A stretch of 64,000 bases of DNA from CAVTLG01 sp963802635 (GTDB taxonomy: Bacteria > Chloroflexota > Ktedonobacteria > Ktedonobacterales > Ktedonobacteraceae): NCBI GenBank assembly GCA_963802635.1, contig CAWDJJ010000001.1:1984001-2048000 (forward strand), read 5' to 3'. Within the stretch, counting starts at the first letter, position 1; each line of letters opens with the position of its first letter. A model generated the notes under the pieces. It was not told the origin of the DNA, did not search any database, and saw nothing but the letters and a program-made list of their open reading frames with translations. This document shows positions 42,157 through 51,981 of this stretch, one piece after another. The position numbers and the translations under genes are program-made.

Positions 42157-45100
42157 ATGGTACGCAAAAAGACAGTCAAGAACTATCGTAGTGCGGCCCC
42201 TGTACCGCTCCTAAGAAGAACGCAGGATACGCGGAGACTGCTCATGGACACTTCTGAAAGGAATCTGGAGACAACTATTGAACGCGTGCTGCTCTCCGCT
42301 GGGCCGGATGCCTACGCGGATGACATGCCCGTGGTTCCATCTCAAACTTCCGAGGCGTCTATCACTTATCTAGCTGGTGGCTACCATCGACGCACATCAA
42401 GCGCTTATAATCCAGCGCAATGCCTGATCTCCGAGGACGTGTTAGCCTTTATCTACGCGACCCAGCCGCAGACCTGGGCGCAATTGAAGCAGCAGCATAA
42501 GGGCGATGTGGATAAAGCCAAAGCCAGCCTGTTTCAGCGGCTAACGACCGAAGTGCGCCAACGTGGTACGCTAGAGGTCATGCGCAAAGGCATCAAAGTG
42601 CTGGGATGTCATTTTCGTCTGACCTACTTTCGACCCGCTAATACGCTCAATACCGCATTACAGCAACTCTACGAGGCAAATATCTTTAGCGTCGTGCGGC
42701 AACTCCACTATAGCGAGCAGAATACCAATAGCCTCGACATGGTACTGTTTCTCAACGGTCTACCCATCTTCAGCGTCGAACTCAAGAACGATTTCAGCGG
42801 ACAGACAGTCGAGGACGCTATCAAGCAGTATAAGACGCAGCGCGATCCCACAGAGCCATTGTTTGCCTATGGTCGCTGCCTGGCGCACTTTGCCGTTGAT
42901 CCCGATCTGGTCTACGTGACCACGCAGCTCACGCGTGAGAAGACCGTCTTTCTGCCCTTTAACCAGGGCAAGAACTTTGGCGCGGGCAATCCGGCGAACT
43001 GGCAAGGCTTCGCCACCGCATATCTCTGGGAACAGATATGGGCGCGTGATAGTGTCCTGGAATTGCTCCAGTACTTCATTCACGCCTTTGAGGAGGAAGA
43101 CGACAAGGGCAAGAAAAGTGCAGAGAAGCGTATCATCTTCCCACGTTATCACCAGTTGGACAGCGTACGCAGGTTGCTTGCCGATACGCGTGCAAAGGGA
43201 GCCGGACAACGCTACCTGATCCAGCATAGCGCGGGCAGTGGCAAAAGCAATACGCTGACCTGGCTCGCGCATCGTCTCTCGGTGCTGCAAGACGAACATG
43301 ACAGGCTCATTTTCGACTCGGTGATCATCATCTCAGATCGGCGCATTCTGGATCGCCAGTTGCAGCGCATCGTGCGACAGTTTGAGCAGACGCTGGGTGT
43401 CGTCGAAAACATCGACCAGAACTCGCAGCAGCTCAAAGAGGCACTGGAAAAAGGCAAAAAGATCGTCGTGACAACGCTACAAAAGTTTCCCGTCATCGTT
43501 GATCAGATCGCCTCATTGGCGGGCAAAAAGTTTGCAGTCATCATCGACGAAGCGCATTCCTCGCAGACCGGCGAGGATACCGGCTCGATGCGCAAAGTCC
43601 TGACGGCCTTGAGTTTGCAGGAGGCCGAGGCCGAAGAGGGCGGTGAACAGGAAGATCACGAAGATCGTGTGGCCGCCGACATGCGCAGTCGCGGACCAGT
43701 ACCGAATGCCAGCTTCTTTGCCTTTACGGCTACACCGAAACCGAAGACACTGGAACTGTTTGGTATCCCGTTGGGAGATGATAAGTACGCGGCTTTCAGC
43801 CTCTACACCATGCGCCAGGCTATCGAAGAGGGCTTTATCCTCGACGTGCTGCAAAACTATACAACCTATAAAGCTTATTGGAGCTTGCTGAAAAAGATCG
43901 AGACAGATCCTCATTATGAGCGTCGCAAAGCGCAGGCGCTGCTGCGAGCTTTTGTGGAGCGCCACGAGCAGACCATTGCACAAAAAGTTGCGCTGATGGT
44001 CGAACATTTCCATGATCAAGTGGCCTGGCGCATTGATGGCAAAGCCAAAGCCATGATCGTAACGCCTTCGCGGCTGCACGCCGTACGCTATTGCCAGCAG
44101 GTAAGACGCTACCTGGAACAGCACGGCTATCACTATAAAGTGCTGGTAGCCTTCTCAGGAAAAGTGCAAGATGGCGCGATCTCCTATGATGAAGCCGGTA
44201 TGAATGGTGGTATCCCAGAGTCTAAGACCGCAGAGACATTTAAGCGTGATGAATATCGCATCCTCATCGTCGCCAACAAATTTCAGACGGGTTTCGATCA
44301 GCCATTGTTGCATACCATGTACGTGGATAAGAAACTGGGAGGCGTCAACGCCGTGCAGACGCTCTCGCGCCTAAATCGTATGTATCCAGGAAAAGAAGAA
44401 ACGATGGTACTGGATTTCGCCAACGAAGCAGAGCACATTCAAAAGTCATTCCAGCCCTACTATGAGCGTGTCTTGCTCAGCCAGAGTACTGATCCCAACC
44501 TGCTGTACGACTTGCAGACGGAACTTTCCGGCTTCGATCTCTACACAGAGAACGAAGTGCAGCACTTTGCGCAGCTCTACTTTCAGCCCAAAACAGAGCA
44601 GTACGCACTGCAAGCCGCGCTGGCTCCTGTTGTCGAACGCTACAATGACGCACCAGAGCAGGATCGCTATGATTTCCGTCGTAAGCTTACCAGTTATGTA
44701 AATCTTTATGCCTTCCTCTCGCAGATTGTCACGTTTGTAGACACCGACCTGACGGCGCTGTACTACTTCAGCCGCTTTTTAGTGCGCAAATTGCCAGTCA
44801 AGCGAGATCATTTACCGCTAGAAATTCAGCAGAACATCGCGCTGGAGTCCTATCGTGTGCAGCAGACGAGCGAGGGGCAAATCGTCTTAGAGCGCGGCAC
44901 CTATGAAGTTGATCCCATCATGAGCAAAGAAGGGTATCTGCTGCTACAAGAAGAGCTGGAGCCGCTCTCGAAGATCATAGAGGAACTCAACACGCACTTT
45001 GGCACTAACTTCAGCGATGATGATAAGTTATGTATTCGCGAGATCGAAGAGAGATTAGCGCGTGATCCCGCGCTGGAGATGAGCATCCAGGTGAATCCAC

Positions 45101-45261
45101 GGGAGAATGCGCGTTTAAGTTTCGACCATTTTGTCAACGACCTGCTACAGGACATGGTCGATGGACACTTTAAATTCTACAAACAGGTCAACGACGATCC
45201 TGCATTTGCAAAGACATTTCTCGACTGGTTATTTCAACGCTATCTTGAACGAACAAAATAA
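42157..45261 (+). CDS. hsdR: Type I restriction endonuclease subunit
   Basis: 1034 aa; the ATG lies just after the hsdS stop. An alternative ATG at 42244 (MDTSERNLETTIE) has a better spaced GGAG and would remove a 29-residue basic leader. The nuclease site is IFSVELKNDFSGQ. The translocase motifs are QHSAGSGKSNTLTWLAHRL, IIDEAHSSQTG, FTATPKPKTLELFG, VANKFQTGFDQP and VQTLSRLNRM. It translocates DNA with ATP and cuts far from unmodified sites when assembled with HsdM and HsdS. It ends three bases before the convergent histidine kinase gene. Confidence 0.95.
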   Translation: MVRKKTVKNYRSAAPVPLLRRTQDTRRLLMDTSERNLETTIERVLLSAGPDAYADDMPVVPSQTSEASITYLAGGYHRRTSSAYNPAQCLISEDVLAFIYATQPQTWAQLKQQHKGDVDKAKASLFQRLTTEVRQRGTLEVMRKGIKVLGCHFRLTYFRPANTLNTALQQLYEANIFSVVRQLHYSEQNTNSLDMVLFLNGLPIFSVELKNDFSGQTVEDAIKQYKTQRDPTEPLFAYGRCLAHFAVDPDLVYVTTQLTREKTVFLPFNQGKNFGAGNPANWQGFATAYLWEQIWARDSVLELLQYFIHAFEEEDDKGKKSAEKRIIFPRYHQLDSVRRLLADTRAKGAGQRYLIQHSAGSGKSNTLTWLAHRLSVLQDEHDRLIFDSVIIISDRRILDRQLQRIVRQFEQTLGVVENIDQNSQQLKEALEKGKKIVVTTLQKFPVIVDQIASLAGKKFAVIIDEAHSSQTGEDTGSMRKVLTALSLQEAEAEEGGEQEDHEDRVAADMRSRGPVPNASFFAFTATPKPKTLELFGIPLGDDKYAAFSLYTMRQAIEEGFILDVLQNYTTYKAYWSLLKKIETDPHYERRKAQALLRAFVERHEQTIAQKVALMVEHFHDQVAWRIDGKAKAMIVTPSRLHAVRYCQQVRRYLEQHGYHYKVLVAFSGKVQDGAISYDEAGMNGGIPESKTAETFKRDEYRILIVANKFQTGFDQPLLHTMYVDKKLGGVNAVQTLSRLNRMYPGKEETMVLDFANEAEHIQKSFQPYYERVLLSQSTDPNLLYDLQTELSGFDLYTENEVQHFAQLYFQPKTEQYALQAALAPVVERYNDAPEQDRYDFRRKLTSYVNLYAFLSQIVTFVDTDLTALYYFSRFLVRKLPVKRDHLPLEIQQNIALESYRVQQTSEGQIVLERGTYEVDPIMSKEGYLLLQEELEPLSKIIEELNTHFGTNFSDDDKLCIREIEERLARDPALEMSIQVNPRENARLSFDHFVNDLLQDMVDGHFKFYKQVNDDPAFAKTFLDWLFQRYLERTK

Positions 45262-45264
45262 GGT

Positions 45265-47952
45265 CTACAGAGGATGCTCCGCCGTTTCGGCCAGGGGGAA
45301 GCTGAACCAGAAGGTAGCGCCTTTGCCCGGCTGACTGTCTATGCCTATCTTGCCCCCTTGTAGCTCGACCATCATGCGGCTGATGTGTAGGCCCAGGCCC
45401 AGGCCGACCCCTGAGCCGCTTTTGACTTTTATCTCTGGCACCCGGTAGAAGCGTTCCCATATATGCTGCTGCTGCTCTGAAGTCAAACCGGGTCCCTCAT
45501 CCTGCACAGAGACGCGTACGTACGACTCTCTGTGTTCCACGCGTACATTTACAGGCTTATAAGCTTCGGAGTATTTGAGCGCATTGGAGAGATAATTGGT
45601 GATGATCTGACGTACACGATCAGCATCCACCATTACCAGGGCTTCGCCAGCGATGTCAACGGATACATTGATTGTGCGCTCTGGCTCCTGGCAGCGCTGA
45701 TCCTCGACCACTTCCTGTACCAATGCCACCAGATCATGGAGTGCGGTATGCAGCTCCATCCGCTCAGTCTCAATGCGCGAAACATCTAGTAAATCACTGA
45801 CTAGTCGGTTTTGCATGTCTACCTGGCGCTCGGCGCGATTCAGCAGATCTTCTATCGTGTGCAGGCTCTTATTGATGTCTGGTGGCAGGTCCGTATGCTG
45901 CTTGAACACGCGCGCTAAGTGTCGTTTGGCGAACTGGACACTGGCGCGGATCGTCGTGAGTGGCGAGCGTAACTCATGCCCTGCAATGCCAAGGAACTCG
46001 TCTTTCAGGCGATTTGCGGAGCGTGCAGCCAGCTCAGCGGCCTGTGACTCGGTACGCTTGCGGATCAGCCGCTCACGTTCGATGACAACAGCAGCCAGCT
46101 TCGCGCTAGCCTGCATAAGAGTCATCTCTTCCTGGATCGGGTAGTGATGCTCTGTCGTGCTATAGTCAATGGAGAGAAAGCCGATGAGCTGCTCACCGAG
46201 TCGCATCGGGGCACATAACACTTGATGAGCGCTATACGTTAGGAGACCAGCAGCAGGAGTAGTCAGATTGAAGAATGCAGGTTCCCCTCGTGTGAGATTT
46301 GCAAGTTCGGACGCACGAAAATAATCCTGCAAGCGTATGCCGGGTATATTTTCTCTGAGCTGCTGCTCGATCTCTGTAGAGAAGCCAACTGCTGCAGTAA
46401 GTTGCGGCGGCTGCGACTCGTTCCCAATTTCGATCATACTGGCGGTATGACTTCCCAGCAGCTCACAGGTCAGTTCGACCAGGCGCTGTGCTGTGACTTG
46501 TCGTGTTGCCATGATCGCCTCTTCGGATGCGTTTTCCTCAACTGGAATGTGTACCATCACCTCCGCCATCTTTAGCAACGTTTCCAGCGCAGCTTGCGTA
46601 CGTCTTTGCAACTGACGTTGCTCGGTTACATCGCGGCACAGCAGTACTCCACCGATCATCTGCCCATTTTGTCCATAAATAGGTGTGCCACTGATACTCA
46701 AATACTGGGTGCTTTCCCACATCTTTGCGCGCAAGGACACATCCATTTCATGGATCTGCTCTCCCCGGCGCAACTGATTTTCCGGCCACTGCGTCCTGGG
46801 AAGGATCTGTCCCTGTTCATCTAGCAATTCAAAGAGTGCATCAAACTGTAAATCAAGCTGTACTCCATCCGGGAGAGCGAAGAGCTTTCTGGCTGCTTGA
46901 TTGATGCGTGGTGGTGTATCGTGTATACCCAGGATAATGAGGCCATCACTGATTGCTTCAAAGATTGCTTCCAGCTCGTGTGCACGCTGTTCGGCCTGTT
47001 GTTCGGCCTGTCGTAGGGCGCGTTCCAGGCGCTTGCGCTCGGTAATGTCAACGGTTGCGACGACGCCACCCGTGATGGCCCCGTTCTCATCGCGTATGGG
47101 AGCGGCTGCATGTAGGAGTGTCTTATATTGACCGTCAAAAGTCTGGATATCGATCTCTTCCCCCTGTGAAACTTCTCCCCTGGTGACGGCGCGCACCATA
47201 GCCCAATCTTCGGCGGCCACTGGCTGACCGGTGCTGGTCCACCATCCTTTGTATTGCCCATACTCTGCAAAGCTTTCCGCGTGGGGAAATGCCTGACCCC
47301 ACGCCTGCAAAGTTGCACTATTGCGCTGCAAAAAACGGCCTCGCCGGTCCGCAATAACCACGCCAACAGGCAATACATCCAGAACCGTCGTGAGTTGACG
47401 TACTGCTGTCTGTGCCTCCGCCCGTAATTCCTGTTCTTTTTGTAATATATCTATATATCTGTGTTGTGTATGACTGGAAACCAGACTGACGATGAACCCG
47501 ATGAGCAGGTAGAAGAAGATGCCAACCACATCTGCTGGCTCATTGATGGCGAGAGTGAAATAGGGTGGTAGGGCAAAATAGGTCAGGTATAGAGCCCCGA
47601 TCAGTGTGGCTATGACACCGGGAGTGGCTCCCCAGCCTAATGAGATCAAAAGGACGATGAGAACGGATGGTGCTTCAACGAAGCTGAAGTTGGGGTACGC
47701 GCGAACCAGTAATGCGACGAAAAAAACCGCGATTGACTGCAGGGGGATGGCAAACACGTATCCCATAAACCATGGTTGAAATGGAGCAGGCAACCACGTA
47801 GACACGAAGGTATGTGTGGAGTGCCAATGGCACACGCTTCTCCACCAGGAAAGGAACAGAGCACGTAGAGAGCTTGCCGGTGAGGCACCTCTGCTGTGCA
47901 GGCTGCTCCCATCTTCAGCGGAAGTTTTATTTGATGAATTATCTAGCTTCAT
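45265..47952 (-). CDS. Membrane histidine kinase with PAS and GAF domains
   Basis: 895 aa. An N-terminal KdpD-like DUF4118 membrane region (about residues 60-160) is followed by two PAS domains (from VLDVLPVGVVIADRRGRFLQ and from IFEAISDGLIILGIHDTPP), a GAF domain (about 465-640), a HisKA helix with the phosphoacceptor in LGIAGHELRSPLTTIRASVQ, and an HATPase with YLSNALKYSEAY, VQDEGPGL and GLGLGLHISRMMVELQGG. It is an orphan here, with no response regulator adjacent. The multiple sensor domains suggest several inputs, such as redox or small ligands. Confidence 0.93.
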   Translation of the reverse strand: MKLDNSSNKTSAEDGSSLHSRGASPASSLRALFLSWWRSVCHWHSTHTFVSTWLPAPFQPWFMGYVFAIPLQSIAVFFVALLVRAYPNFSFVEAPSVLIVLLISLGWGATPGVIATLIGALYLTYFALPPYFTLAINEPADVVGIFFYLLIGFIVSLVSSHTQHRYIDILQKEQELRAEAQTAVRQLTTVLDVLPVGVVIADRRGRFLQRNSATLQAWGQAFPHAESFAEYGQYKGWWTSTGQPVAAEDWAMVRAVTRGEVSQGEEIDIQTFDGQYKTLLHAAAPIRDENGAITGGVVATVDITERKRLERALRQAEQQAEQRAHELEAIFEAISDGLIILGIHDTPPRINQAARKLFALPDGVQLDLQFDALFELLDEQGQILPRTQWPENQLRRGEQIHEMDVSLRAKMWESTQYLSISGTPIYGQNGQMIGGVLLCRDVTEQRQLQRRTQAALETLLKMAEVMVHIPVEENASEEAIMATRQVTAQRLVELTCELLGSHTASMIEIGNESQPPQLTAAVGFSTEIEQQLRENIPGIRLQDYFRASELANLTRGEPAFFNLTTPAAGLLTYSAHQVLCAPMRLGEQLIGFLSIDYSTTEHHYPIQEEMTLMQASAKLAAVVIERERLIRKRTESQAAELAARSANRLKDEFLGIAGHELRSPLTTIRASVQFAKRHLARVFKQHTDLPPDINKSLHTIEDLLNRAERQVDMQNRLVSDLLDVSRIETERMELHTALHDLVALVQEVVEDQRCQEPERTINVSVDIAGEALVMVDADRVRQIITNYLSNALKYSEAYKPVNVRVEHRESYVRVSVQDEGPGLTSEQQQHIWERFYRVPEIKVKSGSGVGLGLGLHISRMMVELQGGKIGIDSQPGKGATFWFSFPLAETAEHPL

Positions 47953-48001
47953 AACGTCTCAATCTCATGAGAGAACCGGACTATTGATACCCATATGCAT
48001 T

Positions 48002-48240
48002 CAGAAACGCGTTCTTGTTCCACCTGACAACGCGGCTGTCGCCGCCCCTGCTGCGCAGTTAGCCAGACGGATCAGCAACTCTCGTCCCTCTTGGGCTGTC
48101 AGAAACGCGTTCTTATTCCGTCTGGCAACGCTGCTCTCGCAGCTACTGCTACGCAGTCAGCCAGACGGATCAGCAACTGCCGTGGCTCCTCTTAGACCGT
48201 CAGAAACGCCACTGCCGTGGCTACCTTCGCTCATCTGACG
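48002..48240. repeat. Tandem ~100-bp repeats
   Basis: Two full copies start at 48002 and 48100 and a partial third at 48201, each opening with CAGAAACGC. The copies share AACGCGTTCTT and GCCAGACGGATCAGCAACT. Copy two contains an exact hairpin, CCGTCTGGC/GCCAGACGG. The array lies upstream of the histidine kinase gene and has no credible ORF. Confidence 0.75.
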
Positions 48241-48380
48241 GAGAGGAGGTGGCTAGCCTTTGGCTCATCTGAATGTAAGGCAATATGAACCTATGAGGAA
48301 CGCATAGTATACATAACACGCTACACAGTAGCAGAGTGTTACGTGTTGGTAGGCAGAGAAGCGCAAAGGTGCTCACTTCT

Positions 48381-49128
48381 TCAGAGAGCTTTTTCTGGCG
48401 GGTCTTCGGCTACTGCGCGCAGCACTCGTGCGACTGTGGGTGGTTGTGTTTCGGCCTCGCGTCGCTCATCGGGAGGTGTTGTTGTTGGACGCGGGCGCGC
48501 AGGCAGCGTAGGCGCTTCGGGCGAAAGGCCGATTTTGAGATCAACGAAGCGGCGGAAGCCAGGCGAATAATAATTGCGCTCCTCCTGCCACATGCTACGT
48601 AGATAGGTCTCACTGAGTATTTTTCCCATATAATCCTCCCACTCCGACCAGATATTTTTGGGTAGTCCACCCATCTGAGCCTGTGTCCAGATGTGCTCGA
48701 AAGAAATCAAGCAGGGCTGTTCCGAGCCAGCGCACGCGTTCGCGTAACTCAGGATCGAGCGAGGAAAGGGACTCGTTGGGATGAGAGGTCGCGTTGTTTT
48801 CTCCGAGTGGCGCTGGTTGATGGCGCATCAAGATACGGCTGGCCTCTGGATAGGTCATCATCAGTTCGCCGATGTGCGCCTCTGCATCATAGAGGCTCTG
48901 AAAGGTCGCACTGTAAATCGTCTCGGTAAAGACGCGGGTTTGCGCGGTCATTTCCCTGCTCTGTTCAATAAGTGCCGTTGTTTGCAGCCGCATGGCTCGT
49001 GTCTGTACCGCAAGCAGATAAAGTGTAGCTGGCAGCACCAGCGCTTGTAAGACAGCCGCGGCCAACCCAATCAGCGAGACAATTTGATCGAATGAAAGAT
49101 TGGCAATGACCAGGGCAACGAGCAGCAT
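48381..49128 (-). pseudogene. Membrane-anchored protein of unknown function, one frameshift
   Basis: The ATG at 49128 has AGGAGAAA upstream. The N-terminus is one membrane helix (IVSLIGLAAAVLQALVLPAT) followed by a coiled-coil stretch. Near 48700 the frame reading ALLDFFRAH must lose one base to continue as FEHIWTQAQMGGLPKNIWSE and on to KIGLSPEAPTLPARPRP. An extra T in the run TTCTTTCGAG explains it. The repaired length is about 248 aa. No family is recognised with confidence. It may be an intact gene with a sequence error. Confidence 0.65.
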
Positions 49129-49280
49129 ACATTTCTCCTGATTCTTGTATGAGTGCATCATAACCATAATAGTGCAGTCACGCAAGCTGCATAGATGTTA
49201 ACATATGTGCAAACTTGCGTGGATGATGCATGCTCTCTGCTAATCGTTGCTTAACGGTTGCCAGTTCTAACCACCCTGTT

Positions 49281-49348
49281 CTTAAGATAGTGTTTGGTTT
49301 CAGCTCAATGCTGACGAAAAATGTGCGCGTTCCAAACACTATCTTAAG
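49281..49348. mobile_element. 68-bp palindromic miniature element
   Basis: The arms CTTAAGATAGTGTTTGG (49281-49297) and CCAAACACTATCTTAAG (49332-49348) are perfect 17-bp inverted repeats. Inside the right arm GTGCGCGTT extends the similarity to the solo copy at 2823-2848. It looks like a MITE or the two ends of an insertion sequence that lost its middle. Confidence 0.6.
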
Positions 49349-49408
49349 GTTCCTAACATGTCACTACATCTTATCATATTATTTCGATGTATCTTGTAGT
49401 GCTCTTCG

Positions 49409-49540
49409 TTACCCTTTCACTGATGAACCAAGCGCGCCCTCGATAAAGTAGCGTTGGAAGAGAAAGAAAAGCAGCAGGATTGGCATTGTATTGAACAGCG
49501 ACCCTGCTAGTAGCAGATTATATTTCTCTAACAGGTCATG
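49409..49540 (-). pseudogene. C-terminal remnant of a carbohydrate ABC transporter permease
   Basis: The minus strand reads a short open segment ending LFNTMPILLLFFLFQRYFIE then GALGSSVKG and a stop, the characteristic tail of MalG-type sugar permeases. Only about 44 codons remain and nothing upstream continues the gene. It probably survives from a transporter operon deleted or displaced by rearrangement. Confidence 0.7.
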
Positions 49541-49797
49541 AAAGCGTGAGGTGTCTCAAATGAGCGCGAAAATGTGAGCAAGATCACTCATTATTAGTGA
49601 GCCGTCCACTAGAACTCATCCGTAATATCGGGTATACTATCGCTGTAGCAATGCATATACAAACTTTTTGCTTTTAGCACGTTTATGCTTTGATAGATAT
49701 CTCTATTGGAAAAGATATGATATTAAATAGTAAGTTTCTCTGTTATTATTCAATAAGCCACCTCTGCGCTTATCGAGAGGTATGGTAGGAGGAAGGT
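49541..49797. other. AT-rich promoter region of the pseudokinase operon
   Basis: There is no gene. The last bases hold GGAGGAAGG just before the kinase-like start. Confidence 0.4.
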
Positions 49798-51945
49798 ATG
49801 ACGGATGACAAAAATGCCAATCCACCAATCATAGAGCGGATAGGGCAGTGTTGGGGACAATATCGTATTATTAGCTCTGTTGAACAGGGAAGATTTTCTC
49901 AAGCTTATCTAGGAGAACATAGACAGGACCACACGAAACAGTGCGTAATTGAGATCCTGCCAATCACACTGACTAATGCTATTATTCCAATCTTTCAGCA
50001 ACAGGTACAACCACTGACACGCCTGGTACACCCACATATTCTGCGTATTATTGACGCGGGTGTGGAGCAGGCTACCCCTTTTATCGTCATGGAATATGTT
50101 TCACATATACCCTTGCGTCAGCTTTATCGTAAGGGAGAAGGTCAATCTTTAGAGAAGCTATTACCATATGTCAAGCAAGTTGCTGAGGCTTTGCACTATG
50201 CGCATGAGCATGAAATTCTGCATAAGAATCTGCGGCCTGAGAATGTCTTGCTTGGTCAGAATGACGCAGTTTTTCTCTACGATTTTGCTATTGATGTCAT
50301 ACATCAGGACGAGCATTATCAGAAGCTGCTGCGACGCAAGGCTATCTGTGATCCAATGACCTATGTTGCTCCTGAGCAACTCAAACACCAGGACTGCAAG
50401 GCCAGTGATCAATATGCGTTGGGCGTGATGGTGTATGAATGGCTGTGTGGAGCGCCACCTTTTCAGGGCGCGCGCATAGAGATAGCTAATCAGCATGTGT
50501 ATACCTTGCCGCTAGGTCTGCGTCAGAAGGTACCTACGCTTGCACCAGCCGTTGAAGCAGCGGTATTAACGGCGCTGGCTAAAGATCCACACAAACGCTT
50601 CGGTAGCGTTGTCGCCTTTATCAGTGCATTGGAACAAGCTTATGTTGCTACAGCATCTTCATCGCCTAACGCATATGCTACCGCGCCAGAGCTTGTGGCA
50701 CACATTCCATCTACGCCTGCTCCTGTTGCTTACGTCCCGGCGACACCACCTCCTGTCGTGCAGCCCATAAGACCACAAGCCGTGCAACCGTCCGTTGGAG
50801 GCTTCCAGGCGGCCCAGACCTTCTCAGCGCCGACTGTGGCAGACCAGCCTGCACCGCCGGTAAGAAGTCAGCAGAAGGCAGGCAACGCCACCAGGCGTGC
50901 ATTTCTGGTCTCGGTAGCCGGGTTAGCTCTGGTTGGTGGAGGTGGTTCCTGGTTGCTGTGGCGAAAATTGCATCCGGCGGGCGCTGTAAGTAGCGTCGTG
51001 AACACGAATGGTGACACGACGGGTACAACAACAACATCGTCGGGCGAGCCAGTTCTGGTGTATCGCGCCCATCACGCGCGCGTCAATTCAGTCGTTTGGT
51101 CTCCTGATAGCCAGAGTGTAGCTTCAGCTAGCGATGACAATCTGGTACTCATTTGCAATCGTGCTGGAAAAACCCTCCTGACCTATTCCGGTCATAGCGA
51201 TCATGTGAACGCCGTAGCTTGGTCCCCAAATGGTCAGTATATTGCTTCCGCCAGCGCGGATCAGACCGTGCAGGTATGGAATGCCACGACAGGGAAGCGT
51301 GTCTATACCTATCAAGGGCATACAGCAGCGGTAAACAGTGTCGATTGGTCCGCGGATAGCCGTATGATTGCGTCGGGCAGCGATGATCATACAGTGCATG
51401 CCTGGTTCGCGGCGACCGGCAGTGTCTTCTTATACTACCTGGAGCATACCAATGCAGTTGTGTCGGTCGCCTGGTCTCCAGATACGCAAAAGATTGCCTC
51501 TGGCTCCTGGGATAACACGCTGCAGGTTTGCTCGACTATATCGAATGCAGCTTTTGCCGTTGGCGATAAGATCTTTTCTTATGCAGGCCATACAGCGGAA
51601 GTCTACTCCGTGAGCTGGTCGCCCGATGGGTCGCGTATAGCTTCGGGTGGCGGAGACAACGTGGTGCAGGTGTGTAGTGGTGTTGATGGATCTTCGCTGC
51701 ATTATCCGCCGCGTCCACATGATAAGCCGGTACGCAGTGTCATCTGGTCGCCGAATGGAAACTATATTGTTTCCGCTAGCGACGATGAAACCGTGCGTAT
51801 CTGGAGCGCGCGCACGGGAGAGGACGCGTTTACTTTTCGTGGACATACCGATGCCGTTTTGAGCGTCGCCTGGTCACACGATAGCAAGTTGATTGCTTCA
51901 GCGGGTGCAGATAAGACCTTGCAAGTATGGCAACCACAACTGTAG
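49798..51945 (+). CDS. Pseudokinase with transmembrane helix and seven-bladed WD40 domain
   Basis: 715 aa with AGGAGGAAG before the ATG. Residues 15-280 have the Ser/Thr kinase fold, but key residues are lost. The catalytic Lys is Glu (CVIEILP), the HRD motif reads LHKNLRPEN with Asp changed to Asn, and DFG reads DFA. A Pro/Ala linker and one membrane helix (about 365-390, FLVSVAGLALVGGGGSWLLW) follow. Then come seven WD repeats, each with a V-SV-WSPD-like core, forming one propeller outside the cell. It probably acts as a scaffold or allosteric regulator. Two glycosyltransferase genes follow closely in the same direction. Confidence 0.85.
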   Translation: MTDDKNANPPIIERIGQCWGQYRIISSVEQGRFSQAYLGEHRQDHTKQCVIEILPITLTNAIIPIFQQQVQPLTRLVHPHILRIIDAGVEQATPFIVMEYVSHIPLRQLYRKGEGQSLEKLLPYVKQVAEALHYAHEHEILHKNLRPENVLLGQNDAVFLYDFAIDVIHQDEHYQKLLRRKAICDPMTYVAPEQLKHQDCKASDQYALGVMVYEWLCGAPPFQGARIEIANQHVYTLPLGLRQKVPTLAPAVEAAVLTALAKDPHKRFGSVVAFISALEQAYVATASSSPNAYATAPELVAHIPSTPAPVAYVPATPPPVVQPIRPQAVQPSVGGFQAAQTFSAPTVADQPAPPVRSQQKAGNATRRAFLVSVAGLALVGGGGSWLLWRKLHPAGAVSSVVNTNGDTTGTTTTSSGEPVLVYRAHHARVNSVVWSPDSQSVASASDDNLVLICNRAGKTLLTYSGHSDHVNAVAWSPNGQYIASASADQTVQVWNATTGKRVYTYQGHTAAVNSVDWSADSRMIASGSDDHTVHAWFAATGSVFLYYLEHTNAVVSVAWSPDTQKIASGSWDNTLQVCSTISNAAFAVGDKIFSYAGHTAEVYSVSWSPDGSRIASGGGDNVVQVCSGVDGSSLHYPPRPHDKPVRSVIWSPNGNYIVSASDDETVRIWSARTGEDAFTFRGHTDAVLSVAWSHDSKLIASAGADKTLQVWQPQL

Positions 51946-51981
51946 CAAATTGTAGCTTAGCAAGGTCAGGGAGGGCGAAGT

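Noticed and set aside
43513..44133. Minus-strand 206-codon frame inside hsdR
   Set aside because: Antisense to a gene with all the expected HsdR motifs; no independent support.
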